Shown one piece after another: positions 42,628-51,125 of a stretch of DNA of 64,000 nt. Within the stretch, counting starts at the first letter, position 1. Every line of letters starts with the position of its first letter. The notes beneath the pieces are model-generated. The model did not search any database. It was not told the origin of the DNA and worked only from the letters and a program-made list of their open reading frames with translations. Both the position numbers and the translations under genes were made by a program. The DNA comes from CAYSWV01 sp964434865 (GTDB taxonomy: Bacteria > Cyanobacteriota > Cyanobacteriia > Thermostichales > Thermostichaceae): positions 62,001 through 126,000 of the forward strand of contig CAYSWV010000003.1 in assembly GCA_964434865.1 (NCBI GenBank), in the 5' to 3' direction.

Positions 42628-43839
42628 ATGAGCTTTAAGCATCGCATAAGAAGTTTAGGTAGTTTTGTTTTCTTAGCTGGTCTGAGTGCTTGTGGTGGGG
42701 GTGGCACTACAGCACCTCCTTTATCAACGCCTTTACCTACTGTTCTGCCCACACCTGGATCAACTCCATCACCTCTCCCTACGCCATCACCCTCAGCAAG
42801 CCCGTCACCCATATCCACCTCAACTCCCACACCCACGCCTTCTCCTGGATCGGTAACCAGCACCCTTACAGTACCTATGCCGGTTCGGACCTTCACTTTA
42901 GCCTCTACCTCCCTCAAATTACTGGGTGTCCCTATTACTATCGCCGGCCAACCTACTGAATTATTGCTAGATACTGGATCAGCCGGCTTACGTGTGTTTG
43001 CCAATGCTGTTGGATCTCAAGGCTTAGAACGACTTGGGATCCCTAATCAGGTTCAGTTTGGAGATGGCACTGTCTATATTGGTGAGCTAGCGTTGGCTTC
43101 AGTTCAAATTGGATCAGCTACAACAACAGATAGGATTATCATTCAAGTCGTTGATGAAGTCACTTGTATTCCTAGTGCTCCTAATTGTCCAGGACAGACT
43201 GGTTTCGATAATTTTAACAATGCTGGTTTTTCTGGGATTTTAGGTGTATCGTTAAATGCACGAACTTCTGATCTCCAACTTTACAATCCGCTGGCTCAAC
43301 TAGAAGGAGATCTAGCCTCAGGCTACATTATCGAAACAGGTGGGTTTAACTCAACTCAGGGATCTTTCACCCTTGGACTCGCCCCCTCTAATCAGCAAGG
43401 ATTCACAACAGCAGGCCTGCCACAAGTTATTTCAACCTCTACAGGTCAGCCGGCGGCCTTCGAAAACGGTGTTCCTGTTTGGGCGGATGCTGCCTTACAG
43501 CCATTTTATACTATTGATGGATTAGGTCCTCCCTTAGTCAATGCTCAACCTGCCAATACTCTCTTTGACACTGGCAGTTCAGATCTATCTATTGAAATAA
43601 ACAACCCTGTATCAGATACTTTTGTGCTGATCTCAGGTAGTAATATTCAAGTTGATCTTCCTTCAGTTTTTAATTTTCAGCTTCAAGTTGGATTTCCAAT
43701 CACACCTAGCCTTGATCGAGTTTTTGTGACCAGCCAACCTAATGAACCATTATTTCAAGTATTGGGAATGCCCTTTTTCTTTCAATTTGATACTCGATTT
43801 GATGTAGAGCAGGGCACAATTGGGTTTAGGGAACGGTAA
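42628..43839 (+). CDS. Lipoprotein with two DTGS motifs, DUF3443-like / pepsin-like
   Basis: The start is ATG at 42628 with AAGG nine bases upstream; the frame is open 45 codons further but only this start gives a lipoprotein signal (LGSFVFLAGLSAC). A Pro/Thr/Ser linker of about 50 residues follows. The body has LLLDTGSAGLRV (Asp115) and, some 200 residues later, NTLFDTGSSDLSIEI (Asp314), each after hydrophobic residues as in the two lobes of pepsin-like peptidases. The first motif and its setting match DUF3443. Two lobes with a complete DTGS suggest an active, outward-facing aspartic peptidase; this is inference. Confidence 0.65.
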   Translation: MSFKHRIRSLGSFVFLAGLSACGGGGTTAPPLSTPLPTVLPTPGSTPSPLPTPSPSASPSPISTSTPTPTPSPGSVTSTLTVPMPVRTFTLASTSLKLLGVPITIAGQPTELLLDTGSAGLRVFANAVGSQGLERLGIPNQVQFGDGTVYIGELALASVQIGSATTTDRIIIQVVDEVTCIPSAPNCPGQTGFDNFNNAGFSGILGVSLNARTSDLQLYNPLAQLEGDLASGYIIETGGFNSTQGSFTLGLAPSNQQGFTTAGLPQVISTSTGQPAAFENGVPVWADAALQPFYTIDGLGPPLVNAQPANTLFDTGSSDLSIEINNPVSDTFVLISGSNIQVDLPSVFNFQLQVGFPITPSLDRVFVTSQPNEPLFQVLGMPFFFQFDTRFDVEQGTIGFRER

Positions 43840-43941
43840 CTTTAATCAAGAGGTGATCTCATAAATATTTATGTCTTCTGTTGCAGTTATCTTAGGGACT
43901 TGATAACTTAAGCAGTAAGCTTTCTACTGTGGTTGATAGCA

Positions 43942-44117
43942 AACAATGACATCAACAATGACATCAACAGTGGCAAAGCAACAGTGGCAAAGTGCTCTTA
44001 GGGGACAGGCGCTCCTGGAGACAAAGGTCGAAGAAACAAGGGTCGAAGAAACAAGGGTCGAAATAGGATCAGATGGTATGGTCAGATGATCATGGGGGTC
44101 AGATGGTCATGATGGTC
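43942..44117. repeat. Run of successive different tandem duplications
   Basis: Reading left to right: AACAATGACATC twice (43942-43965), AACAGTGGCAAAGC/T twice (43966-43993), GGTCGAAGAAACAAG twice (44026-44055) plus a partial third copy, then AGATGGTATGGTC and two related copies up to 44117. Four different units are each duplicated in place in a spacer of 484 bases (43840-44323) that holds no gene I can see. Confidence 0.85.
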
Positions 44118-44222
44118 CTAGAGGATTCATCGTCATGGATCTCATTTTAAAGATCTACAAGCCCTTGAATTTGCAAAACTCGATTCCAAACTATTGAAGT
44201 GTTTGAGCAGCTTCCAGAGATC

Positions 44223-44258
44223 TAGGGTGAAATCTAGGATTAGGATGAAATCTAGGAT
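44223..44258. repeat. 18-bp tandem duplication
   Basis: TAGGGTGAAATCTAGGAT is followed by TAGGATGAAATCTAGGAT, an 18-base unit with one mismatch, 65 bases before the next gene. Confidence 0.8.
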
Positions 44259-44323
44259 CCCTTAAGCCTCAACTCTCAATTTGAACATGATTGCATCAAT
44301 GTCACAGTATCTAGAGGATAATT

Positions 44324-44707
44324 ATGGTTTTGGCTACCGATCTTTCTCATTTTCCTCTATCAGCAACGGTTGTGGTAGTAACTGGATTTGTTGCAGCAGC
44401 TACCTTAGGATCCCTTGCCTGGTTTCGCTCCAATCGTATTGTTGGCTGGAAAGAGGAAAAACAAGATCCAAGCTCATCTGATCAACCAGGAGCTAGTTAT
44501 GATGCTGGCATCGAACCTGCTGAAGTTACGGCTCGAAGAAAGCGTGAGGGGACAGGGTTTAAACAAACACCCAATGCAGAAGGGGATTCTAGAGCTAAAG
44601 GAGGCTACACCGTTGATCGGGAAGGCTTACTCAACAATTATGCAGTAGAACCTGAGCCTTACGTTAATGAACCTGGTGATTTAAAGCAACAGAAGTCAAA
44701 ACAATAA
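44324..44707 (+). CDS. Psb35-like membrane anchor fused to ssl1498-like tail
   Basis: The 127-residue protein has an N-terminal transmembrane helix and exit motif (TVVVVTGFVAAATLGSLAWF then RSNRIVGWKEE) resembling the small photosystem II factor Psb35. After a charged linker it ends with KGGYTVDREGLLNNYAVEPE and PYVNEPG, which matches the ssl1498 family of small light-harvesting-like proteins (pattern LLNNFA-EP--Y--EP). The two pieces are normally separate, as far as I recall. A GAGGATAATT sequence precedes the ATG. A role in photosystem assembly is likely but unproven. Confidence 0.6.
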   Translation: MVLATDLSHFPLSATVVVVTGFVAAATLGSLAWFRSNRIVGWKEEKQDPSSSDQPGASYDAGIEPAEVTARRKREGTGFKQTPNAEGDSRAKGGYTVDREGLLNNYAVEPEPYVNEPGDLKQQKSKQ

Positions 44708-44723
44708 CTTAACTAGATTCAAG

Positions 44724-44773
44724 GTACCCTACAACCAGATCTTGTAGTGACGGATGCAGGGTACAAGTTACCC
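44724..44773 (+). other. Mutually exclusive hairpins after psb35-like gene
   Basis: Within 44724-44773 GTACCCT (44724-44730) can pair with AGGGTAC (44758-44764), CTACAA (44729-44734) with TTGTAG (44742-44747), and GGGTA (44759-44763) with TACCC (44769-44773); the first and third exclude each other. A short CCTTTT follows the third. It may be a terminator region for the upstream gene. The rest of 44708-44982 shows only short duplications around 44865-44910. Confidence 0.4.
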
Positions 44774-44982
44774 CTTTTCAGCTAGGTGGAGGGTTTAAGT
44801 CAAAAGCTAAAGACAGTTGTTCATGTTTTAATTCATTTTTCAAATTTATGTCATGCTCATTAAATATATACACGAAATATACACGAATCAAAGTATATAG
44901 GAATCAAAGTGAATACACAAACCTCTGGTTTATAGGCATAATTAGGATAACAAAGTATTGATCAAAAGCAACACTCCAAGTT

Positions 44983-45330
44983 ATGGCTCAAGTATTACAG
45001 CTACATCTAATGCGACAAGAATTGCAATTTGGGACTGCAGTCGTTCTCCTTACGGGACCTGCAGCCGATCTGATCATGACTGCTCTCAGAACGATGCAAC
45101 CCGCAGAAAAAGTTGAAATGATGCGACCCCCTACAGCTCGATCTCATCTCTTCAAGGAGTTGTCTCAGGACCGTTACGATCAATTAGTTGAAGCCATCAC
45201 ACACATTAATCAAGCTTTGGGGGGTGACATTCTAAAATCTGCCGCAAGGCCTCTGAAGACAGCACCAGCCTTACAAGCCAAACTCATGCTAGGTGATAAA
45301 GCCCTTGTCAAAGCTGTCGAATGTATTTAA
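44983..45330 (+). CDS. Small unknown protein
   Basis: I do not recognise this 115-residue soluble protein. It opens MAQVLQLHLMRQELQFGTAV with a hydrophobic stretch too short for a membrane span, includes MRPPTARSHLFKELSQDRYD, and ends with a basic helix RPLKTAPALQAKLMLGDKAL. No signal peptide and no Cys motif. Codon use resembles the neighbours, so it appears to be a real gene. It lies 275 bases downstream of the Psb35-like gene and 162 upstream of the GH57 gene, both on the same strand. Confidence 0.55.
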   Translation: MAQVLQLHLMRQELQFGTAVVLLTGPAADLIMTALRTMQPAEKVEMMRPPTARSHLFKELSQDRYDQLVEAITHINQALGGDILKSAARPLKTAPALQAKLMLGDKALVKAVECI

Positions 45331-45492
45331 GGCCTTAAGCTTTTTGGGAAGCTCCCTGAGTCTCTGCTGATCCATAATTGCAGGTGGATCGGGCCAGCAG
45401 TAATCTAGAGAATTTCTAAAGACCTGAGATCTGTAACATTGTATTTGCAGGAGATGGGCTAGTATCCGGTTGAGTTCTGATGATGTCTGTCC

Positions 45493-47697
45493 ATGTCATA
45501 CCCCCTTCACGTGGCCTTTGTTTGGCACCAACACCAACCGATCTATAAAAGTCCAATTGCAGGTCATTATCGGCTACCTTGGGTCCGCTTACATGGGATC
45601 AAAGATTATCTAGACTTGATTTTACTGTTGGAGAAGTATCCAAAAATTCATCAGACCATTAACCTAGCCCCATCGTTGCTGGTTCAGATCGAAGATTATG
45701 TGGCTGGTAAAGCTTTTGATCCTTATCTAGAGCTCTTGTTGACTCCTGTTGAGACGATGACCCCTGACCAACTGGAGTTTATTGTTGATCGTTTTTTTGA
45801 TGCTCATTTCCCAACGTTGATTGAGCCACATCCTCGTTATCACGAACTTTATCAGCAGCGAGAACAGCAGGGCCATAACTGGTGTTTACACTACTGGACT
45901 CCTCAAGATTACAGTGACCTCCTGGCGTGGCATAACTTAGCCTGGTTTGATCCCATTTATCATGAAGACCCTGAAATTCAAGGCTGGTTGCGTCAGCAAC
46001 GTGGTTTTACTTTAAGCATGCGGCAACGGATCTATATGAAACAACAACAGATCTTGAGCTGCATTATTCCTCAGCATAATAAAATGCAACAAACTGGCCA
46101 AATTGAAATTGCAACGAGCCCCTACACACATCCTATTCTGCCACTACTGGCTAGTAATCGCTCAGCTCGAGTCGCACGACCCAGTTTACCTTTACCTCGA
46201 TATGGGTTTCATTGGACAGACGATGTAGTTCAACAATTACGCAAAGCTAAAGCCGCTTACCTTAACTATTTTCACACTGAACCACGAGGATTATGGCCTT
46301 CTGAACAGTCCGTCAGTCCTACCATTTTGTCGTCTATCATTCAACAAGGCTTTCGATGGTTGATTTCAGATGAATCTATTTTAGGCTGGAGTTTAGGACA
46401 AGTTTTTAGTCGTGATGAACAAGGCTATGTGCAAGAACCAGAGCGACTCTATCAGCCTTATCGGATCGAAGTAGAGGTTGGTGAAATTGCCATGGTTTTC
46501 CGAGATCATCGACTCTCAGACTTGATTGGCTTCAGCTACAGCACAATGGATCCCAATTCAGCCGCCAAAGATTTAATTGAACATTTAGAAACGATTCGTA
46601 ATCGCCTCCCTCAAACCAAGCCCTGGCTAGTGACCATTGCTTTAGATGGTGAAAATTGCTGGGAGTACTATCCCCAGGATGGTCGACAGTTTCTAGAAAA
46701 CTTGTATGGTCGTTTAAATCAACATCCTGTGATCAAATTGGTTACTGTCTCTGAGTATTTAGCACAATTTCCACCCACTGAAACTCTAATAGCCGATCAA
46801 TTACACAGTGGCTCTTGGATTGAAGCTGACTTTACCACCTGGATAGGCGATCCAGTTAAAAATCGGGCCTGGGAGTTATTGGCTCAAGCTCGACAACTGA
46901 TTGAAAATCATCCTCATGCCAACGAAGCCACCTGGGAATCCTTATGGGCAGCTGAAGGATCAGATTGGTTTTGGTGGTTTGGTTTAGGGCATTCATCGGC
47001 TCATGATGCTATCTTCGACCAATTATTTCGTGAGCATTTAGAATCGATTTATCGCCACCTAGGAGAAGCCGTACCCGCTATTCTCCTCCATCCCCTAGAA
47101 GATCATGATGGCTTAGAAGATCGACTGCCACAAGGATTTATTCATCCAACTGTTAATGGGCAACCTACTGATCGAGAATGGAGCCAAGCAGGTCGGATCT
47201 TAGTAGGTCCAGCACGAGGAACGATGCATCGGGTTAGTCCAATTCGACAGCTGTGGTACGGCTTTGATCATTATCAGTTTTACTTGCGATTTGATTTTAG
47301 TTCTGCCGTGCAACGTCCTCAACAATTACGCATTTGTTGGTTTTATCCTCACCGAATCACTGTGAATAGTCCCCTAAACTTACAGCGAGTTCCTAATGAA
47401 GCCCCCTTAAATTATCATTATCGCCACGTGCTACAAATTTCAATCAATAACGGATCGTTGACTATGCCCCACCAATGCCAAGCTCAGTTAATGCAAGCAG
47501 GTGATCATCATACTTGGCATGACATCCCGAGTCAAATCAAAGTAGCTTTAGATAGTTGTTTAGAAATTTCAATACCTTGGACTGATCTCTCTATTGAACC
47601 AGGTCAAGATTTACAGTTTGTGGCATTGGTGGTTGAGAGTGATGTACTACGAGAGGCCATCCCTGTAAAAGCAACGATCGCGTTAAAGGTTCCCTGA
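45493..47697 (+). CDS. Glycoside hydrolase family 57 (alpha-glucan-active enzyme)
   Basis: The 734-residue protein has the GH57 barrel start LHVAFVWHQHQPIYKSP with its HQHQP motif, RLPWVRLHGIKDYLDL, the nucleophile Glu271 in GLWPSEQSVS, WLISDESILGWSL, and the acid/base Asp385 in TIALDGENCWEYYP. The region from about 480 (WFWWFGLGHSSAHD) to the end is the beta-rich C-terminal half of longer members. GH57 enzymes include alpha-amylases, amylopullulanases and branching enzymes; this size and C-terminal domain fit amylopullulanase-like members of cyanobacterial glycogen metabolism, but specificity is open. Confidence 0.9.
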   Translation: MSYPLHVAFVWHQHQPIYKSPIAGHYRLPWVRLHGIKDYLDLILLLEKYPKIHQTINLAPSLLVQIEDYVAGKAFDPYLELLLTPVETMTPDQLEFIVDRFFDAHFPTLIEPHPRYHELYQQREQQGHNWCLHYWTPQDYSDLLAWHNLAWFDPIYHEDPEIQGWLRQQRGFTLSMRQRIYMKQQQILSCIIPQHNKMQQTGQIEIATSPYTHPILPLLASNRSARVARPSLPLPRYGFHWTDDVVQQLRKAKAAYLNYFHTEPRGLWPSEQSVSPTILSSIIQQGFRWLISDESILGWSLGQVFSRDEQGYVQEPERLYQPYRIEVEVGEIAMVFRDHRLSDLIGFSYSTMDPNSAAKDLIEHLETIRNRLPQTKPWLVTIALDGENCWEYYPQDGRQFLENLYGRLNQHPVIKLVTVSEYLAQFPPTETLIADQLHSGSWIEADFTTWIGDPVKNRAWELLAQARQLIENHPHANEATWESLWAAEGSDWFWWFGLGHSSAHDAIFDQLFREHLESIYRHLGEAVPAILLHPLEDHDGLEDRLPQGFIHPTVNGQPTDREWSQAGRILVGPARGTMHRVSPIRQLWYGFDHYQFYLRFDFSSAVQRPQQLRICWFYPHRITVNSPLNLQRVPNEAPLNYHYRHVLQISINNGSLTMPHQCQAQLMQAGDHHTWHDIPSQIKVALDSCLEISIPWTDLSIEPGQDLQFVALVVESDVLREAIPVKATIALKVP

Positions 47698-47754
47698 TCC
47701 CGCCTTAACGTTTAGGTTCCCCAAGGTCACCTCATATCCACTCATTCGTTTGGA

Positions 47755-48186
47755 TCAGCCCATTAGTTTTGGATCAGAGAGCACTGTGATCCAGCGGCTT
47801 GGCGTAAACACGGGAACGCGCCTAGGGTTAATATCATCACCATGATAGGTGATAATGCCGTCAGCTTGAATTCGATTAGCCACTGCTTGAATTAAAGCTT
47901 CTTCAAAAGGTAGGGTTGCATCTAATAGGGCTACCTGAATCATTTCTTTAGTGGTGGGTACAACTTCAATAGGCTGCAATAATGATCGCAAAACCTGGCG
48001 AGTAGACTCAACCCCAAGAAAGTTACATAAGGTTTGGTACACACCTAAGATACTATGCCCAGAGATGTAACCTGTAATACCAGGATGGGTTACACTATCT
48101 AAGGCTGAGGCAGAGAGGGTCCAATGAGGTTCGCGTTTGAGCAAAACATCAACTACAACATCTGGGTGAAATAAGATCCGCTTCAC
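47755..48186 (-). CDS. PIN-domain ribonuclease-like protein
   Basis: The 143-residue protein has a PIN fold: first acidic residues in FHPDVVVDVLLKREPHW, an acidic position in LPFEEALIQAVANRIQADGI and a terminal ITYHGDDI. The start GTG at 48186 overlaps the stop of the ppx gene as GTGA, a classical coupled junction; an ATG at 48216 would overlap that gene by 34 bases. PIN proteins include VapC toxins, but no antitoxin gene is near, and coupling to an exopolyphosphatase suggests RNA processing or a stress role instead. Confidence 0.72.
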   Translation of the reverse strand: MKRILFHPDVVVDVLLKREPHWTLSASALDSVTHPGITGYISGHSILGVYQTLCNFLGVESTRQVLRSLLQPIEVVPTTKEMIQVALLDATLPFEEALIQAVANRIQADGIITYHGDDINPRRVPVFTPSRWITVLSDPKLMG

Positions 48187-49955
48187 TGATACCCAGTCTC
48201 CAAGGAACTTGACCAAGAGGGATTCGAAGCTGCATGAGTTGAAGGAATCTGAGCCATGAGTGTGGATAACCAGGGACTAAATTGATGATCTGGAGTACCA
48301 GAGCCGTTGCCCTTCGTAACACCTACCTCTAAGCATGGCTGCAGCGTTAGGTTAAATTGACTCTCAAACACCTCTTTTTTTTGATTTAAGCTCCATAACT
48401 CTAAACTGCAGTCATCATCTGGATCGGAAGACTGCAAGTACAGGTAGAGGTTTTGGTGGCGAGTGGAGCTAGGGGTAAATTGGCAACGCAACTGCTTAAT
48501 CGCACGAATACGACGTCGATCTAGAGCCGTGGCTAGCCGGAGTAAAGGACTTAACTCACATACCAGTTGGCGATAGGCCTCGGTTGCAAGTCGTTGAAAC
48601 GTATCATGTTTCTTCTTGGGTGGCGATTTTCGATGATAACGAGCTAAATTAGCAATCACTTCAACTTCTTCTTCATTAAAACCTAATAGTTCACCATGAC
48701 GAATTAAGTAGTAAGAATGTTTGTGGTGGGACGAGTAGCTCACAAAGTGACCACAGTTATGAAGGAGTGCAGCTACCCATAGATAGGTTCGCTCTTGTTC
48801 ACCCCAATGATGAAGGACCCCTTGAGTTTGATCAAATAAGCTCATCGCAAAGTCAGCTACTTTTTCGGAATAGGCCAGTTCAACTTGGTACTTATGGGCT
48901 AGTTTATAAGCATGGCGTTCGCGTACAGAACTTTGAAATCGCAGTCGATCTTCAATCAGACCTTGGGTGAGCATCCAATCAACCACTAGACCTTCCCGTA
49001 AGGAACGACTACAAAAGGTTATTTGGGCAGCCGGTAGCAGTCGCATAATTTCTTGTAAGATTATAGCGCCAGCAATAATGATTTCAGCCCGGCGTTCAAC
49101 TAGACCTGGTATTTTCAGGCGCTCCGCTAGAGATAGCGTTTTAACTTTATTCACAAATGATTCTACGGTCTCATAGTTCAAGTCATGGGCATGGGTGCGC
49201 CCCAGATCCAGTCGATCACGATACTCCATGGCAATGAGGGTCTCAATGGTACCCGATGTACCGATTAACTGAACAGGTTGGGATCCCAGCATCCGCTTAA
49301 TTTGCTCAACTGGGGCTTCGATCATGCCTCGAATATAGTCCCGTAACGTCCGAACTTGTTGGGCTGTAGGGGGATCTGATTTTAAAAATTCTTGAGTTAA
49401 ACGAACAGCGCCCACTTTAATACTGCGCAGAAAGCTAGGTTCTCGACCGTCACCCACAATGAGTTCAGTGGATCCCCCGCCAATATCGACCACAACATGA
49501 GGCAACCCCTTCAGGTCCATAGCCGAAAGCACACCTAAGTAGATGCGCCGAGCTTCTTCCTGGCCAGAAATTAAATCAATTGTTAAACCTAGGCCTGTTT
49601 GAACTTTGTGAAGAAGATCATGGCCATTGGGGGCTTCTCGCACAGCACTGGTTGCAACTGCAATAATCGATTCCGCCTGATGAGAGTGAGCAACCGCCGT
49701 AAACCGTTCTAAGGCATCGTAGGCTCGTTGCATAGCTTGAGGCGTTAAAGCTCCCGTTTTATTGCAATACTCTCCTAATCGAACAGTTGCTTTCTCGCGG
49801 GCTATAATCACAAAACTGGGAACCTGAGGATTGATCCGGACGATGGCCATGTGAACTGAGTTAGTGCCCACATCAATCGCAGCCAGAATTGGCATGGAGG
49901 AGCTTTGCGCAGATGTAGACTCAGTAGATTGCACAGTTGGCACGATAGGGATCAT
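48183..49955 (-). CDS. ppx: Exopolyphosphatase / pppGpp phosphohydrolase (Ppx/GppA) with HD-like domain
   Basis: The 590-residue protein has the ASKHA phosphate-binding motifs ILAAIDVGTNSVHMAIVRIN near residues 25-45 and VVVDIGGGSTELIVGDG near 155, SGQEEARRIYLGVLSA, and a C-terminal HD-type region (VAALLHNCGHFVSYSSHHKH) typical of cyanobacterial and E. coli Ppx. It degrades polyphosphate and may act on pppGpp. The first 20 residues are low complexity; an inner Met (about 21) is an alternative start. The gene is coupled to the PIN gene by overlapping stop and start. Confidence 0.9.
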   Translation of the reverse strand: MIPIVPTVQSTESTSAQSSSMPILAAIDVGTNSVHMAIVRINPQVPSFVIIAREKATVRLGEYCNKTGALTPQAMQRAYDALERFTAVAHSHQAESIIAVATSAVREAPNGHDLLHKVQTGLGLTIDLISGQEEARRIYLGVLSAMDLKGLPHVVVDIGGGSTELIVGDGREPSFLRSIKVGAVRLTQEFLKSDPPTAQQVRTLRDYIRGMIEAPVEQIKRMLGSQPVQLIGTSGTIETLIAMEYRDRLDLGRTHAHDLNYETVESFVNKVKTLSLAERLKIPGLVERRAEIIIAGAIILQEIMRLLPAAQITFCSRSLREGLVVDWMLTQGLIEDRLRFQSSVRERHAYKLAHKYQVELAYSEKVADFAMSLFDQTQGVLHHWGEQERTYLWVAALLHNCGHFVSYSSHHKHSYYLIRHGELLGFNEEEVEVIANLARYHRKSPPKKKHDTFQRLATEAYRQLVCELSPLLRLATALDRRRIRAIKQLRCQFTPSSTRHQNLYLYLQSSDPDDDCSLELWSLNQKKEVFESQFNLTLQPCLEVGVTKGNGSGTPDHQFSPWLSTLMAQIPSTHAASNPSWSSSLETGYQ

Positions 49956-50251
49956 GGACTTTTAAAATCCGTCACAACAGTCTCCCTTTTAAGATACTGA
50001 TTGATGGTTCTTTTTCCAATGGACAACCACAAGATTTTATGGATCATAGTATTAGTGTCAAGACCAATTATGGATCCCTCCCATACTCACATCCGTAGAC
50101 TATGCTCCAGATTTGGAGGATAAAGTGGTGGATGTACAGAATGCTATTTTTGTCAATGACCTATCCTAGTAAATCTGACTGTTACTTTACCTCATCTTCC
50201 CCCTAATTATTGTGGATATGCTGCCTTCTATGACCCTACAGGACGCTAGAT

Positions 50252-50533
50252 ATGGAATCGGGTAACGTTACGCATAATCAAATGGTACCTAGTCAGGATG
50301 ATTGGTTAAGATGCGTCATTGGATCCAAAATTCAAGCTATCACCTCAGATCCAGGTTGTCTGTGCTTGGTCCTATCAGATGCCAGCAATCAATCCCATCT
50401 CCTCATGCTTTCTGTGGAGGAAGCCAATCAAATGGGTATTCGGGTCATTAGCCTTACTCAAAATGTAAATCAGAATACTTCAAAATTATCTAACAAACCA
50501 CGTCGTTGGTCATTATTACCTAGCGTAGGTTAG
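50252..50533 (+). CDS. Small hypothetical protein
   Basis: A 93-codon frame from ATG at 50252. The middle is well-formed protein sequence (VIGSKIQAITSDPGCLCLVL then LLMLSVEEANQMGIRVIS), ending in a basic tail NKPRRWSLLPSVG. I know no family. A GAC-GCTAG-like region without a good Shine-Dalgarno sequence precedes it, and the spacer upstream (49956-50251) holds no gene I can see. It may be real. Confidence 0.4.
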   Translation: MESGNVTHNQMVPSQDDWLRCVIGSKIQAITSDPGCLCLVLSDASNQSHLLMLSVEEANQMGIRVISLTQNVNQNTSKLSNKPRRWSLLPSVG

Positions 50534-50535
50534 CA

Positions 50536-50576
50536 CCCTATAGATCCCTATAGATGATGCTGATAGATGATGCTCA
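50536..50576. repeat. Two overlapping tandem duplications
   Basis: CCCTATAGAT twice (50536-50555) overlaps TAGATGATGCTGA/TAGATGATGCTCA (50551-50576): two units, 10 and 13 bases, duplicated next to each other in the spacer between a small gene and ycf54. Confidence 0.8.
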
Positions 50577-50743
50577 CCTCGTATTTAAAAATCCTAGCGA
50601 ATGAGATCCAATAGTTTCAACTAGGATTTTAAGTTAAAATCAACCTATTTCCCGATTGGGGTTATTCAAGATGATTTTATCCTAGACAGGGTTTTACTCT
50701 ATCTAGGGTTCTCTCATATTCAAGATGACTCCTGGCCAACATC

Positions 50744-51094
50744 TCAGGATTCGGTGGGAGCTAGAGACGCCAGAGGATCAGCCAAGGAGGGAATGGGAGC
50801 TTGGAATTCCCCAGATTCAACAAAGGTCAATCGGACAGTGAGCCAGCGAATAAAGCTTTGATCCGTTGAAATCACAGCCACAGCTGGCTTTTTAATTCGA
50901 TTAGCGAGCGCTGCTAAATCCTGAAGATCAAGGAAAGCAGGTTGCTTCACCAGATAAAAATCAACGTCACGCTGGTTTTCCTGATAATAACGTGTCCGTT
51001 CCTCTAATATTTCCTGCAGCGGCTCAGATTCTATAAAAGACTGACTAGCAGCTACAAAGTAATAGGTTTTTGGGGAGGTCGATTCAGAAGTCAT
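50744..51094 (-). CDS. ycf54: Ycf54, Mg-protoporphyrin ester cyclase accessory protein
   Basis: Ycf54 is needed for activity and assembly of the aerobic cyclase AcsF, which makes protochlorophyllide from the ChlM product. The 116-residue protein matches the family along its length: KTYYFVAASQSFIESEPLQE, ILEERTRYYQENQRDVDFYL, VKQPAFLD, ISTDQSFIRWLTVRLTFVES and ending LADPLASLAP. Length is standard. It lies 31 bases downstream of a TPR-like gene on the same strand. It links the region to chlM at 13744. Confidence 0.93.
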   Translation of the reverse strand: MTSESTSPKTYYFVAASQSFIESEPLQEILEERTRYYQENQRDVDFYLVKQPAFLDLQDLAALANRIKKPAVAVISTDQSFIRWLTVRLTFVESGEFQAPIPSLADPLASLAPTES

Positions 51095-51125
51095 TAGCCT
51101 GCACTATCAAGGTCAACTCACTAGC

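Noticed and set aside
42573..43004. 143-codon antisense frame under the Pro/Ser linker of the DTGS lipoprotein
   Set aside because: It is a low-complexity Val/Gly/Asp shadow of the Pro/Ser/Thr-rich codons on the other strand.
49956..50251. Short frame ending VVDVQNAIFVNDLS before the small gene at 50252
   Set aside because: Only about 36 codons with no start and no ribosome binding site; chance is sufficient.
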